Below are positions 10,901 to 19,769 of a DNA stretch of 64,000 nucleotides, in pieces (position 1 is the stretch's first letter; each line of letters opens with the position of its first letter). The stretch is taken from positions 1 to 64,000 of the forward strand of contig DRHS01000137.1 of the NCBI GenBank assembly GCA_011053095.1, written 5' to 3'. The stretch is from Bacteroides sp. Lineage in GTDB: Bacteria > Bacteroidota > Bacteroidia > Bacteroidales > SM23-62. Below the pieces are notes generated by a model. It searched no databases. It had not been told where the DNA came from and was given only the letters and a program-made list of their open reading frames with translations. The translations under genes and the position numbers were made by a program.

Positions 10901-12581
10901 TGGGAATTTCCGGACCATTGAAAGAATTGGTTGCAACATCTGGAATATGTGCAATACTGATGATGTATTATGGATGGGAAGTGATTGCGGCTTGTGGAAA
11001 TTTGAAGATGGTGAGTACCAGAAACAAAATGTACTTGGTGATAATACTGTGGTTAAGGCAATAGTCCCCGCAAAGAATAAAAACTATCTCTGGCTGGGTA
11101 CCAATAATGGATTTTCATATTACAATATCTCCAATAATGAAATAGAATTCACCATTGATTCTAAAGACGGGTTGCCTGGTAATGAGATTACGGTCGGAAA
11201 CCTGTTTATTGATGCCAATGACCTTCTATGGATCGGCACCTACCATGGATTGTCAAATTTCAATTTGAGGGCAAAAGCTACCCGCACATTTACTCCCCTT
11301 TGTTACATTGAAAGGATTATGCTTAATGGCGAGCCTATTGATAAAGAGAGTGGAAAGATCTTCAGGCATTTTGAAAATAATCTGATTTTTGAAATTTCAG
11401 GTTTATCATATTCAGACGAACGATCCATAGAATATGAATTCTATCTCAGGGGAGTCGAAAATGATTACTCATCCTACCACAAAGGTCCCGAATTCAAAGC
11501 ATACTATCCTAACCTTCCTGCTGGAAAATATGAATTCATATACAAAGCCAAGGGTAAAAACAATATCTGGGGATATGCCCAGAAATATGATTTCACAGTT
11601 AAAAAGGCCTGGTATCATACCTGGTGGTTCAGGATTGCACTTATTGTTCTGATTAGTTTCGGTGCCTGGTCTTTCTATAAGATCCGGGTTCGAGCTATTG
11701 AAGCACAGAAAAACAAGCTGGAACAACTTGTCAGGGAGAGAACCCATGAACTCGAAGTTGCTAATATTGAGATTGAGGCTCAACGAGACCTTGCCACTAT
11801 GCAGCGTGACAAAATTTCCCATCAGAAAAAAGAAATCGAAGATAGTATTTATTATGCCCAAAGAATTCAGCAATCTCTTCTCCCCTCTAAAGAATTCCTT
11901 GACCAGTTGTTGCCCGAACACTTTATTTATTTCAAGCCCAGGGATATCGTAAGTGGAGATTTTTACTGGTCAAATTTTATTCGCGGCAAGCTAATAATTA
12001 CAGCCGCCGACTGCACGGGACATGGTGTCCCTGGTGCATTTATGAGCATGCTCGGTATTGCTTTCCTTAATGATATAGTCAATAAACAGGAACAGATCGA
12101 TGCAAGTATTATCCTTGATCAGCTGCGAAATGAGATTATCCAGGCACTTGGACAAAGGGGAGCTGAAAGTGAATCAAAAGATGGAATGGATATGGCACTT
12201 TGCATAATTGACCGTGAAAACAAAACTCTTCAATTTGCAGGTGCAAATAACCCCCTGTACCATATCCGCAAGAAAGAACTCATGGAAACCAAAGGAGATA
12301 AAATGCCGGTATCCATTCATGAAACTATGCCATCTTTTACCAGCCACACAATAGAACTTGAAGAAGGCGATGCATTATACATTTTCTCAGATGGTTATCC
12401 GGATCAGTTTGGTGGACCAAGAGAGAAAAAATTCATGTACAAGTCCTTTAAAAATCTCCTTACTGACATCTCGGATAAATCCATGCAGGATCAGGCAGAT
12501 ATCCTTGAGAAAACTATGGCTGACTGGCAGGGAATACTTGAACAGATCGACGATATGGTTATCATTGGTATTCGTATTTGA
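7953..12581 (+). CDS. Multidomain sensor: two SBP_bac_3-like domains, Reg_prop propeller, Y_Y_Y domain, TM, coiled coil, SpoIIE/PP2C phosphatase
   Basis: Signal peptide MRPFIAFVIIIFCLFPANA; repeated DxxGxxWxGTxxGL propeller blades; one TM near WWFRIALIVLISFGAW; SpoIIE motifs SGDFYW, DCTGHGVPGAFMS, FSDGYPDQFGG. Confidence 0.85.
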   Translation: MRPFIAFVIIIFCLFPANARDLDEIKKSGKIRIAFTETDYNTINYPLAIEFARYLNVELEEVTIEWDQAFQINGKIPDDLKTNPEVSYTPEIFSSVDAIFSTFSILEWRKKIFGFSETLYSAELIMISEEGDAPKNYEELKGKSIAMMRGTSFESRISEINESIGGGITTILTENSDDAKNLLTSGDVWGVVLDADEALNFRINNNNEFKIGIPISAVSKTAYAVEKGNSLREEIENFFETISNNGVLDRIFNDMFGVTYSSYFQQISKNSRLELLNRDLGEILESKKLVVALRERNFVYKEGGPKQLMHALAEEFADFLGVQMEFVITPYFAKYWETDDGQVVRDSSYTPEWFNYYDVACEVIAPLDWRTNKVELVGIYPSEYTVIAKKDTRIRSIEDLKNLYGVTSSQTVYEQILLENGIDSFYFAKVNDYLSDIKDGKADYTIIYNAFFELSDYPELEVKLPLGELVVSWAVRKDQPELKWALEEFIKRSEEKGLINILIKAMRGQTLQTTEDFISSYYERFQTGQLPYVLYGVEDGLPQEDIFSIYQDKKGYMWFGTNSGVVKYNGREMKVWNTNNGLVDNTVLDIKQDTGGLMYFATSKGIAVFEEDSIVDNILEEVSFNNIFIDSYDTKWLLGDDGIYLIDPESNLTHFNDSWPELPDNIYDISEDPVTSDKYIASSEGIFIYSLADNTLTRVFDEYCYSIFIDVNDSVWISTQDGLFISSRGDFRSGQLPDRKRRLNKSLDVSGAIIKGIYQNSFGSVWLISDSEILQVLSTDQEAIKYEKEIGLNNNNILSFWVDLEDNIWIGFSGGLQRLTNKRGLRNFYPNTINSYIYSSFEDKYGRIWIASNNGIYYYSDNLVNFSSKLSSQTEKFCATLLPSGNILAASSEGLYEISANTLQVVRRRKFSNYLLSIENITVSENGEIFLLTGLSGVVYYMNEFRSDPQVIENKQTTNIYQLIDLHGTIIGGNKDEIVDFHDGNFRTIERIGCNIWNMCNTDDVLWMGSDCGLWKFEDGEYQKQNVLGDNTVVKAIVPAKNKNYLWLGTNNGFSYYNISNNEIEFTIDSKDGLPGNEITVGNLFIDANDLLWIGTYHGLSNFNLRAKATRTFTPLCYIERIMLNGEPIDKESGKIFRHFENNLIFEISGLSYSDERSIEYEFYLRGVENDYSSYHKGPEFKAYYPNLPAGKYEFIYKAKGKNNIWGYAQKYDFTVKKAWYHTWWFRIALIVLISFGAWSFYKIRVRAIEAQKNKLEQLVRERTHELEVANIEIEAQRDLATMQRDKISHQKKEIEDSIYYAQRIQQSLLPSKEFLDQLLPEHFIYFKPRDIVSGDFYWSNFIRGKLIITAADCTGHGVPGAFMSMLGIAFLNDIVNKQEQIDASIILDQLRNEIIQALGQRGAESESKDGMDMALCIIDRENKTLQFAGANNPLYHIRKKELMETKGDKMPVSIHETMPSFTSHTIELEEGDALYIFSDGYPDQFGGPREKKFMYKSFKNLLTDISDKSMQDQADILEKTMADWQGILEQIDDMVIIGIRI

Positions 12582-12655
12582 TCCACCTATATGCAACCCC
12601 CGCTCTTTTCTTCTGTCTTTTTAATTAACAAGATCGATAACAAAACACTATACCT

Positions 12656-13234
12656 ATGAAAAAGATATTTGCATTTGTACTTATTACCCTGTCTTTCAGT
12701 GGACTAAAAGCGCAGGACAGCGAAATCCAGACTCTCTTCTCAGGCAATATCCGAATCAGTGGATTCGGAGGGCCCGCGATGAGTTTTACAACCATGCGGG
12801 GCGAATTTGCCCATATGATGGGTGGCGGCGGTGCCGTTCTTCTTGGAGATTTTTTTATTGGTGGTTATGGAGAGGGACTTACCAATGGTATTTCTGTCGG
12901 GGGCAACCGCTTAGATTTCGGACACGGGGGATTCTGGACCGGTTATTCCTTTATGGCAGCCCGGCCGTTGCATCCGACCATTTCGGCACAGATTGGATGG
13001 GGAAGCGCCGGAGAGCGGAGTCAGGATTATACCTATTATACCACAGACAATGTTTTTGTATTCAAACCCGCTATTGAGCTTGAAATGAATTTCACAAGAT
13101 TCTTCCGGCTTAGTGTTGGGGCACATTACCGGGTAGTCACCGGAGTCAATCCTGAATTGTATTCAGAACCGATGAGCAACTCTGATCTGTCTGGACCAGG
13201 AGCCTCACTAACCTTTAAATTTGGCTGGTTCTAA
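12656..13234 (+). CDS. Secreted/outer-membrane hypothetical protein
   Basis: Signal peptide MKKIFAFVLITLSFSGLKAQ; Gly/aromatic-rich beta-barrel-like sequence. Confidence 0.6.
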   Translation: MKKIFAFVLITLSFSGLKAQDSEIQTLFSGNIRISGFGGPAMSFTTMRGEFAHMMGGGGAVLLGDFFIGGYGEGLTNGISVGGNRLDFGHGGFWTGYSFMAARPLHPTISAQIGWGSAGERSQDYTYYTTDNVFVFKPAIELEMNFTRFFRLSVGAHYRVVTGVNPELYSEPMSNSDLSGPGASLTFKFGWF

Positions 13235-13272
13235 AAGATTTCCTTTCCCACAAACATCATGTGATTACAGCG

Positions 13273-13307
13273 CGGGGGCTTTCAGATATAAAGTCCCCGT
13301 GTTTTTT
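13273..13307 (+). terminator. Rho-independent terminator
   Basis: CGGGGGCTTT-cagatat-AAAGTCCCCG, 10-bp stem (one G-U), followed by TGTTTTTT. Confidence 0.85.
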
Positions 13308-13321
13308 GCTATTTTTAGCAT

Positions 13322-14920
13322 GTGTATGATTTTATAGTCATTGGTTCAGGTTTCGGTGGTAGTGTAGCAGCATTGCGCCTTGCAGAAAAAGGATATTCGA
13401 TCCTGGTAATTGAAAAGGGGAAACGGTATACCCATGAGGATTTCCCAAAATCCAACTGGAACCTTAGAAAATACCTGTGGATGCCCTCATTGAGATTTTT
13501 TGGATTCCAAAACCTTACGTTCAACCGTCATGCCAGCATTTTGAGTGGCACAGGAGTCGGAGGTGGCAGCCTCGTCTACGCAAACACGCTCTTTCATCCC
13601 CCTGATAAATTTTTTGAACATCCTTCCTGGAAAGCTTTTGGTGACTGGAAAAAGGTACTTTCCCCATTTTACGATACTGCTGCCTTTATGATGGGACGTA
13701 ATAAATACAACCGGCTGAACCCTGAGGACAAACTGCTTAAAGAAGTAGCGGAAGAAATGAACAGGTCCCATACCTTCGACAATGTGCAGGTTGGTGTTTA
13801 TCTTTCCGAGGATAAAGAAGAGAAAGATCCTTATTTCGGGGGACTCGGTCCTCTGAGAAGTCCCTGTACCGAATGTGCCGGATGCATGGTAGGTTGCAGG
13901 GAAAACTCGAAAAACTCACTCGATAAAAATTATCTTTATTTCGCTGAAAAATTTGGCGCCGGCATTATGGCCGAAACCACTGCCGAGAAAATTGAATACA
14001 AAAATGGTGAATACCTGGTCTATACAAAGTCCACTACATCCTTGTTTCCCGGCCGATCCGTTGTCTACAAAGGAGGTGGATTAATATTTGCCGGGGGAAC
14101 CCTTGGTACAATGGAGCTGTTGCTCAAACAAAAATTTAAGTACAAATCTCTTCCGGGTTTATCCGATCAGCTCGGACATGGGATACTGACAAATTCTGAA
14201 ACATTATGCGCCGTCTCGTCCATTCCACAGAAAATGAATAATGGACTTGCCATAACTTCAGTATTTAATCCCGATGATAATACCCATATCGAGATAGTAA
14301 AATACCCCGACAGGTCGAATGCATTAAAGGCATTTTATTCGCTTTCAGCAAGGGGAACCAGGTCCAATTTCCTGCGCTTTCTTATACTTGTCTGGAACAC
14401 TTTAAGCCAACCGTACAAGTTTTTGAAAGTGCTCTTTGATTTCCGGTGGTCAAATAATCTCGTGATTTTTCTGGTAATGCAGCATATAGAAAATGCAATG
14501 CGTATGATCTGGAAAAACAATATTTTCGGTGGTAAAATGACTATCGACAATACGGGTAAGAAAAAAGTACCTGCATATATTGATGTCGGACAAAAAGTGA
14601 TGGAAAGTTATGCCCGAAAATCAGGAGGGATCGCTCAAAACATTATTCTCGAAGTGCTTTTCAACCGGCCCACCACAGCCCATATACTCGGCGGATGTCC
14701 CATGTCTGACGAAAAGGACAGCGGGGTCGTTGATCCCCGTCTCAGAGTCCATGGATACAATAACATGTATGTTGTGGACGGATCGGTCATACAGGGAAAT
14801 ATCGGTGTCAACCCAAGTTTCACAATACTTGCAATGGCAGAATACGCAATGAGCCACATACCCGAAAAGGAAGGCAATAGTATTGTATCACTTGAAAAAC
14901 AATTGGAAGAAATCAGATGA
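13322..14920 (+). CDS. GMC-type FAD-dependent oxidoreductase (cholesterol oxidase-like)
   Basis: GTG start; FIVIGSGFGGSVAALRLAEKG FAD-binding motif; NPSFTILAMAEYA C-terminus. Confidence 0.85.
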   Translation: MYDFIVIGSGFGGSVAALRLAEKGYSILVIEKGKRYTHEDFPKSNWNLRKYLWMPSLRFFGFQNLTFNRHASILSGTGVGGGSLVYANTLFHPPDKFFEHPSWKAFGDWKKVLSPFYDTAAFMMGRNKYNRLNPEDKLLKEVAEEMNRSHTFDNVQVGVYLSEDKEEKDPYFGGLGPLRSPCTECAGCMVGCRENSKNSLDKNYLYFAEKFGAGIMAETTAEKIEYKNGEYLVYTKSTTSLFPGRSVVYKGGGLIFAGGTLGTMELLLKQKFKYKSLPGLSDQLGHGILTNSETLCAVSSIPQKMNNGLAITSVFNPDDNTHIEIVKYPDRSNALKAFYSLSARGTRSNFLRFLILVWNTLSQPYKFLKVLFDFRWSNNLVIFLVMQHIENAMRMIWKNNIFGGKMTIDNTGKKKVPAYIDVGQKVMESYARKSGGIAQNIILEVLFNRPTTAHILGGCPMSDEKDSGVVDPRLRVHGYNNMYVVDGSVIQGNIGVNPSFTILAMAEYAMSHIPEKEGNSIVSLEKQLEEIR

Positions 14921-16527
14921 TCCCTACCCTTCAAATAAGGCGAATAATCCTTTGCCTTCTGAATTCAGCATTAATATTCTTCACTGCTTGTGGTTCAGGA
15001 TCTGAAACAATATCGGAAGGGGATTTTTCTGTGCATATTCCATTTTTGGATGATGCACATATCGATGGAAATTTCGTTGACTGGCCGGAGTCCTATTCTC
15101 CCATTCGGGTTATATCTGATATATATGGGAATGCACCCGACTCTTTAGATATGTATGCCAGATTCAGGTTGGGATGGGACAGGGAAGGATTGCTGATACA
15201 GGCCGAGATAAACGATGATTCGATTTATGAAGATCCCGGGAAATTCTGGAATGGAGACGGTATTGAACTCTTTATAAGTCCCTCAATAGGATCATTTGAT
15301 ATCATCCAGATATCAGTGCGCCCATCACTTGAGCTTCCGGGTTCAACTGCATCCGTTATGTTTTATGATCACCGCAGAACCGATTCACTTAAATCCGTGA
15401 TCCCGGAAGCTGAATTCTGCAAATCCTTATCAAAAAACGGATACCGGATTGAGGGAAGAATCCCTTTAAAGATGCTGGGGATCAATAAGCCCGAGCCGGG
15501 GATGAATATCGCCGTACAGATCTATTTTAACGATTCCGACCGGGAGGAAGATTCCACTAATTTCAGCCTGCCCTGGTTTCCCGCACGTGAATCATACAGA
15601 AATCCGTATGCATTTCACAAAGTCAGACTAAGTCAGTCTTTTACTACTAGACCGGCACCGGAGGTTAGAGCCTATATTGTTGATGATAAAAAGCTTCACC
15701 TAAAAGTATTGTCTGAAAAACCATCCAAGGGGAAACAACTTGAAGTAATTGCAGGAGAATTTAAAAGAAAATTCAATCTCCAGAGTGAAAATGATCACCT
15801 GTTTACACAGTCCTGGGTCATTCCTTTGAAAAAAGCAAGCTGTGAAAAATCAAACCTTTCCTTTCTAAAAAACGATAGTGCATTTTTTGGAATTGAACAC
15901 TGTCTTCTTTTCAGGTCTTATGAGGAGCTTCCTGAACCCAACCGGTTTGAAGATGAGATCAGGATCTTTGAAATAATGGATCATTTCCGTCCCCCACCCC
16001 CTAATGCATTTTTATTTACAGGCAGCTCTACTATCCGGAAATGGAATAACCTGGAAAATGACCTACCAGGACTTGTCTTCATAAACAGGGGATTCGGCGG
16101 ATCCACAATGAATGATCTGAACTTCTACAGGGAGCGGATCGTATTTCCTTACAAGCCCTCAAGGATATATATTTACGAAGGAGACAACGACATCGCACGC
16201 GGAGCAAGTCCCACAGAATTCATTAAAGAATGTACAGAGTTCATCAATGCATGCAGGGATCGTATCCCGGATTCTGAGATTTACTTTATGTCAATTAAAC
16301 CAAGCCTTTCCCGGATGCGGAACTGGAAGGAGATGCAGGAAGCAAACAGGATGCTTGCAGAACTGCCATCCCGATTCGACAAGGTTCACTATATAGATAT
16401 CTCAACCGGCATGCTCAATGCAGAGGGAACTCCTAATAAAAATATCTTTGAAAGTGACAGATTGCATTTAAACGATCTTGGATATGTTATCCTGTCAAAA
16501 GCATTATGGTCATCACTATATGAATAA
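14917..16527 (+). CDS. Lipoprotein with CBM9-like domain and SGNH/GDSL hydrolase domain
   Basis: Lipobox FFTAC; IDGNFVDWPESYSPI and WNGDGIELFISP; SGNH motifs FTGSSTIRKW, RGFGGSTMNDL, EGDNDIA, DRLHLND. Confidence 0.8.
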   Translation: MIPTLQIRRIILCLLNSALIFFTACGSGSETISEGDFSVHIPFLDDAHIDGNFVDWPESYSPIRVISDIYGNAPDSLDMYARFRLGWDREGLLIQAEINDDSIYEDPGKFWNGDGIELFISPSIGSFDIIQISVRPSLELPGSTASVMFYDHRRTDSLKSVIPEAEFCKSLSKNGYRIEGRIPLKMLGINKPEPGMNIAVQIYFNDSDREEDSTNFSLPWFPARESYRNPYAFHKVRLSQSFTTRPAPEVRAYIVDDKKLHLKVLSEKPSKGKQLEVIAGEFKRKFNLQSENDHLFTQSWVIPLKKASCEKSNLSFLKNDSAFFGIEHCLLFRSYEELPEPNRFEDEIRIFEIMDHFRPPPPNAFLFTGSSTIRKWNNLENDLPGLVFINRGFGGSTMNDLNFYRERIVFPYKPSRIYIYEGDNDIARGASPTEFIKECTEFINACRDRIPDSEIYFMSIKPSLSRMRNWKEMQEANRMLAELPSRFDKVHYIDISTGMLNAEGTPNKNIFESDRLHLNDLGYVILSKALWSSLYE

Positions 16528-16544
16528 AAACTCCATATATTAAT

Positions 16545-17921
16545 ATGAATGATTCTGACATACAGGTGATTATTCAAAGGCAGGAAAACTTTTTTCGCTC
16601 CGGGATCACCCTCGATACTAATTTTCGCCTTGATGCGCTTCGTAAACTTAAACATCTGCTCTGGGATTACGATGAGCAGATCACAGAAGCACTGAAACAG
16701 GATCTTGGTAAACATCCATTTGAGACCTATGCCAGTGAACACGGTCTGGCCATCCAGGAAATCGGGATTATGATACGGAACCTGAATAAATGGTCTCGTC
16801 CCCAGCGGGCTTACACGCCGATGGCCCATTGGTTCGCCCGAAGCTATTATATAAACCAGCCCTATGGCAGGGTGCTGATCATTTCTCCATGGAACTATCC
16901 TCTCCAACTCCTCTTTATGCCACTGATCGGAGCGGTTGCGGCTGGAAATTGCGTGCTGGCCAAACCATCCAGGCATGCAGCGCATACAACCCGTGTAATG
17001 CAAAAACTAATTTCTGAAAATTTTGATCCTGGACATATATCACTGATTGAAGGGGGAAGCCAGGTCAACCAGTACCTCCTGGATCAGCAGTTCGATTATA
17101 TTTTCTTTACGGGCAGTACCCAGGTAGGAAAAAAAGTGATGGAGGCAGCATCCAGGCATCTCACACCGGTGTCTCTTGAACTGGGTGGAAAATCACCGGT
17201 AATAGTTGAACCTGATTCCTCCCCTGAACTCGCTGCGAAAAGGATACTATGGGGGAAATTATTAAACTCAGGGCAATCCTGCGTTGCGCCTGACTACCTC
17301 CTCGTGCACAGGGATATCAAGGATAAACTGATAGAGGAGATGAATAAATATCTTCAATCAGCCTATGGTTCTGATATTAAAAGCAACCCGGATTACGGCA
17401 GGATGATCAATCAGGCCAATACTGAGCACCTGGCAGAGACACTTAAAGGCAAGAAGATCATTATTGGGGGAGAAACGGATGTAGCTGAAAAATATATTGC
17501 ACCCACGGTGGTCGAGGTGAATGATCTCAACGATATTCTGATGCAGGAAGAGGTTTTCGGTCCCATACTTCCACTTGTGGAATACAATGACCTGGGTGAA
17601 GCACTTGAAATAATCCGGAGTAAACCAAGACCACTTTCTCTCTATATATTTACCCGAAACAAAAAAACTCAGCAGAAGATTATCCTTAGCACCCAGTCAG
17701 GTACAGGTGGCATAAACGACACTGTTATCCATTTTGTAAATCCCAACCTGCCCTTCGGCGGAGTAGGTAAAAGTGGCATGGGTAGATACCACGGGAAATA
17801 CAGCTTTGAAACATTTTCATACAAAAGGTCATTCCTGAACAAGGCAACCTGGATAGATATCCCGGTCAGATACCCACCGTACGGAAAAAAAATGTGGTTG
17901 ATAAGGAAACTCATACGATAA
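16545..17921 (+). CDS. Aldehyde dehydrogenase
   Basis: NYPLQLLFMPLIGAVAAGNCVLAKPS, LELGGKSPVIV, NSGQSCVAPDYLL active-site Cys. Confidence 0.92.
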   Translation: MNDSDIQVIIQRQENFFRSGITLDTNFRLDALRKLKHLLWDYDEQITEALKQDLGKHPFETYASEHGLAIQEIGIMIRNLNKWSRPQRAYTPMAHWFARSYYINQPYGRVLIISPWNYPLQLLFMPLIGAVAAGNCVLAKPSRHAAHTTRVMQKLISENFDPGHISLIEGGSQVNQYLLDQQFDYIFFTGSTQVGKKVMEAASRHLTPVSLELGGKSPVIVEPDSSPELAAKRILWGKLLNSGQSCVAPDYLLVHRDIKDKLIEEMNKYLQSAYGSDIKSNPDYGRMINQANTEHLAETLKGKKIIIGGETDVAEKYIAPTVVEVNDLNDILMQEEVFGPILPLVEYNDLGEALEIIRSKPRPLSLYIFTRNKKTQQKIILSTQSGTGGINDTVIHFVNPNLPFGGVGKSGMGRYHGKYSFETFSYKRSFLNKATWIDIPVRYPPYGKKMWLIRKLIR

Positions 17922-17957
17922 TCCAAAGTTTCTGAAGCCGGGGGTATGATTCCCGGA

Positions 17958-18725
17958 TCAGATCTCGATGTCCACCCAGACTGGACAATGATCCGAGTGT
18001 TTAGCTTCATTTATAATACCGGCACCACGAAGCCTGGCAGATAATTCGATGGTCAGCATGTGGTAGTCCAGTCGCCAGCCAATATTCTTTTCCCTCGCAT
18101 TCGAACGAAAACTCCACCAGCTGTATTTAACAGTTTCCGGATTCAGGTGCCTGAAGGAATCTACAAATCCGCTGGCAAGAAAAGTATCAAGCCATGCCCT
18201 TTCCTCGGGTAGAAATCCGGAACTTTTTTTATTTCCGACCGGGTTATGAATATCAATTTCATTGTGCGCAATATTGAAATCACCGCATACCAGGAGCATT
18301 GGCCTTGATTTTCTGAGCTCGGTCAGATAATTCAGAAAATCATCGAGAAATTTCATTTTAATTTCCTGTCTTATGTCACCTGTGGTCCCTGAAGGAATAT
18401 AAACATCAAGCACCGAAAGGTCTCCATAGTCAGCCCGAATTACCCTTCCCTCGGAATCATAGGCTGGATTTCCCATTCCAATTTCAACATGATCAGGTTC
18501 CTCACGTGTAAATATCAGGACTCCTGAATACCCTTTTTTTTCTGCTGAATGCCAGTAGTCCTTGTATCCCAGTTTATGGAATTCTCCGGTATCAACCTGC
18601 TCAGGCTGAGCCTTGGTTTCCTGTATGCAAATAATATCAGGGACAGTCTCTTCTAACCAGTCAAGTATGCCCTTGTTTATTGCAGAACGTATTCCGTTCA
18701 GATTGTATGAAATAATCCTTTTCAT
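17958..18725 (-). CDS. xth: Exodeoxyribonuclease III
   Basis: ISYNLNGIRSAINKG, CIQETKAQPEQ, VCGDFNIAHNEIDI, SDHCPVWVDI. Confidence 0.92.
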   Translation of the reverse strand: MKRIISYNLNGIRSAINKGILDWLEETVPDIICIQETKAQPEQVDTGEFHKLGYKDYWHSAEKKGYSGVLIFTREEPDHVEIGMGNPAYDSEGRVIRADYGDLSVLDVYIPSGTTGDIRQEIKMKFLDDFLNYLTELRKSRPMLLVCGDFNIAHNEIDIHNPVGNKKSSGFLPEERAWLDTFLASGFVDSFRHLNPETVKYSWWSFRSNAREKNIGWRLDYHMLTIELSARLRGAGIINEAKHSDHCPVWVDIEI

Positions 18726-18768
18726 TGAAAAGATGTTATCCGTTTAAGCCAAAGATAGGGAGATTATT

Positions 18769-18776
18769 TACTTTTG
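18769..18776 (+). promoter_or_regulatory. Bacteroidetes-type -7 element TACTTTTG
   Basis: TAnnTTTG match 12 nt before ATG 18789, in the divergent xth/rsgA intergenic region. Confidence 0.5.
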
Positions 18777-18788
18777 TGTTTCTATATC

Positions 18789-19724
18789 ATGGAAGGTAAA
18801 GCACTTGTCATAAAATCTGCCGGCAGCACTTATACGGTCCGTGCTTCCGGATCAGTCGATATGGACTGCAAGCTGGTCGGGAAGTATCGGCTTGAGGAAC
18901 TAAGGAGTACCAATCCGGTGGTAGTCGGTGACTGGGTGGAATTTACCCTTGAAAAAGGTGAAAAACTTGGCAGAATTACCGGGGTCGATTCAAGAAAGAA
19001 TTATATAATCAGAAAGTCTACCAACCTTTCCAAGTCTCACCAGATCATTGCTTCAAACATCGACCTTCTGATGCTGATGGTTACGGTAAGCCATCCGGTC
19101 ACCTTTCCCGAGTTTATCGACAGATACCTGGTATCAGCAGAAGCTTATAATATCCCTGCAGTACTTCTGATCAATAAGGTTGATCTATATGGAGACAAGG
19201 AAAATGAGACTCTGGAGAACTGGAAAAATATTTATGGCAAAATCGGATACAACTGCATTGAATGCTCAGTAACCGAAAGTATAAACATAGATAGCATAAG
19301 AGACATGCTGAAAGGTAAGGTTACATTAATGGCCGGGAATTCAGGGGTAGGAAAAAGTACACTTATCAATGTAATTGAACCGGGACTTAAACTCAGGACA
19401 TCTGAACTTTCGGATTATCACAAATCAGGAAAACATACCACAACATTTGCTGAGATGTTCGAGCTTGAAGTGGGGGGTTATATTATTGACACCCCTGGTA
19501 TCAGGGGATTCGGAATAACGGATATGGAAGACGAGCCCCTTTTCCATTATTTTCCGGAATTTTTCAGGATTTCTGCACAATGTAAATACAATAATTGCAT
19601 ACATGTTAATGAACCTGATTGTGCTGTTATTCAGGCCATTGAGTCCGGTGAACTTAGTATTTCAAGGTACAACAGTTATCTTAACCTGTTAGAGGAGCAG
19701 AAAAACAGCTCGAAATACAGATGA
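18789..19724 (+). CDS. rsgA: Ribosome small subunit-dependent GTPase A
   Basis: Circularly permuted GTPase: NKVDL ... GNSGVGKSTLIN ... DTPGIRGFG, C-terminal Zn motif C-N5-CIH-N5-C. Confidence 0.93.
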   Translation: MEGKALVIKSAGSTYTVRASGSVDMDCKLVGKYRLEELRSTNPVVVGDWVEFTLEKGEKLGRITGVDSRKNYIIRKSTNLSKSHQIIASNIDLLMLMVTVSHPVTFPEFIDRYLVSAEAYNIPAVLLINKVDLYGDKENETLENWKNIYGKIGYNCIECSVTESINIDSIRDMLKGKVTLMAGNSGVGKSTLINVIEPGLKLRTSELSDYHKSGKHTTTFAEMFELEVGGYIIDTPGIRGFGITDMEDEPLFHYFPEFFRISAQCKYNNCIHVNEPDCAVIQAIESGELSISRYNSYLNLLEEQKNSSKYR

Positions 19725-19738
19725 GAGGGGATTTGGTT

Positions 19739-19746
19739 TATATTTG
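19739..19746 (+). promoter_or_regulatory. Bacteroidetes-type -7 element TATATTTG
   Basis: TAnnTTTG match upstream of ATG 19770. Confidence 0.5.
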
Positions 19747-19769
19747 TGTTTATGGTAATTTACAGTTGA

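Noticed and set aside
11469-11921. 150-aa minus-strand ORF
   Set aside because: Antisense to the TM/coiled-coil region of the large SpoIIE sensor.
16389-17003. 204-aa minus-strand ORF
   Set aside because: Antisense to the end of the SGNH gene and the start of aldehyde dehydrogenase; no family signature.
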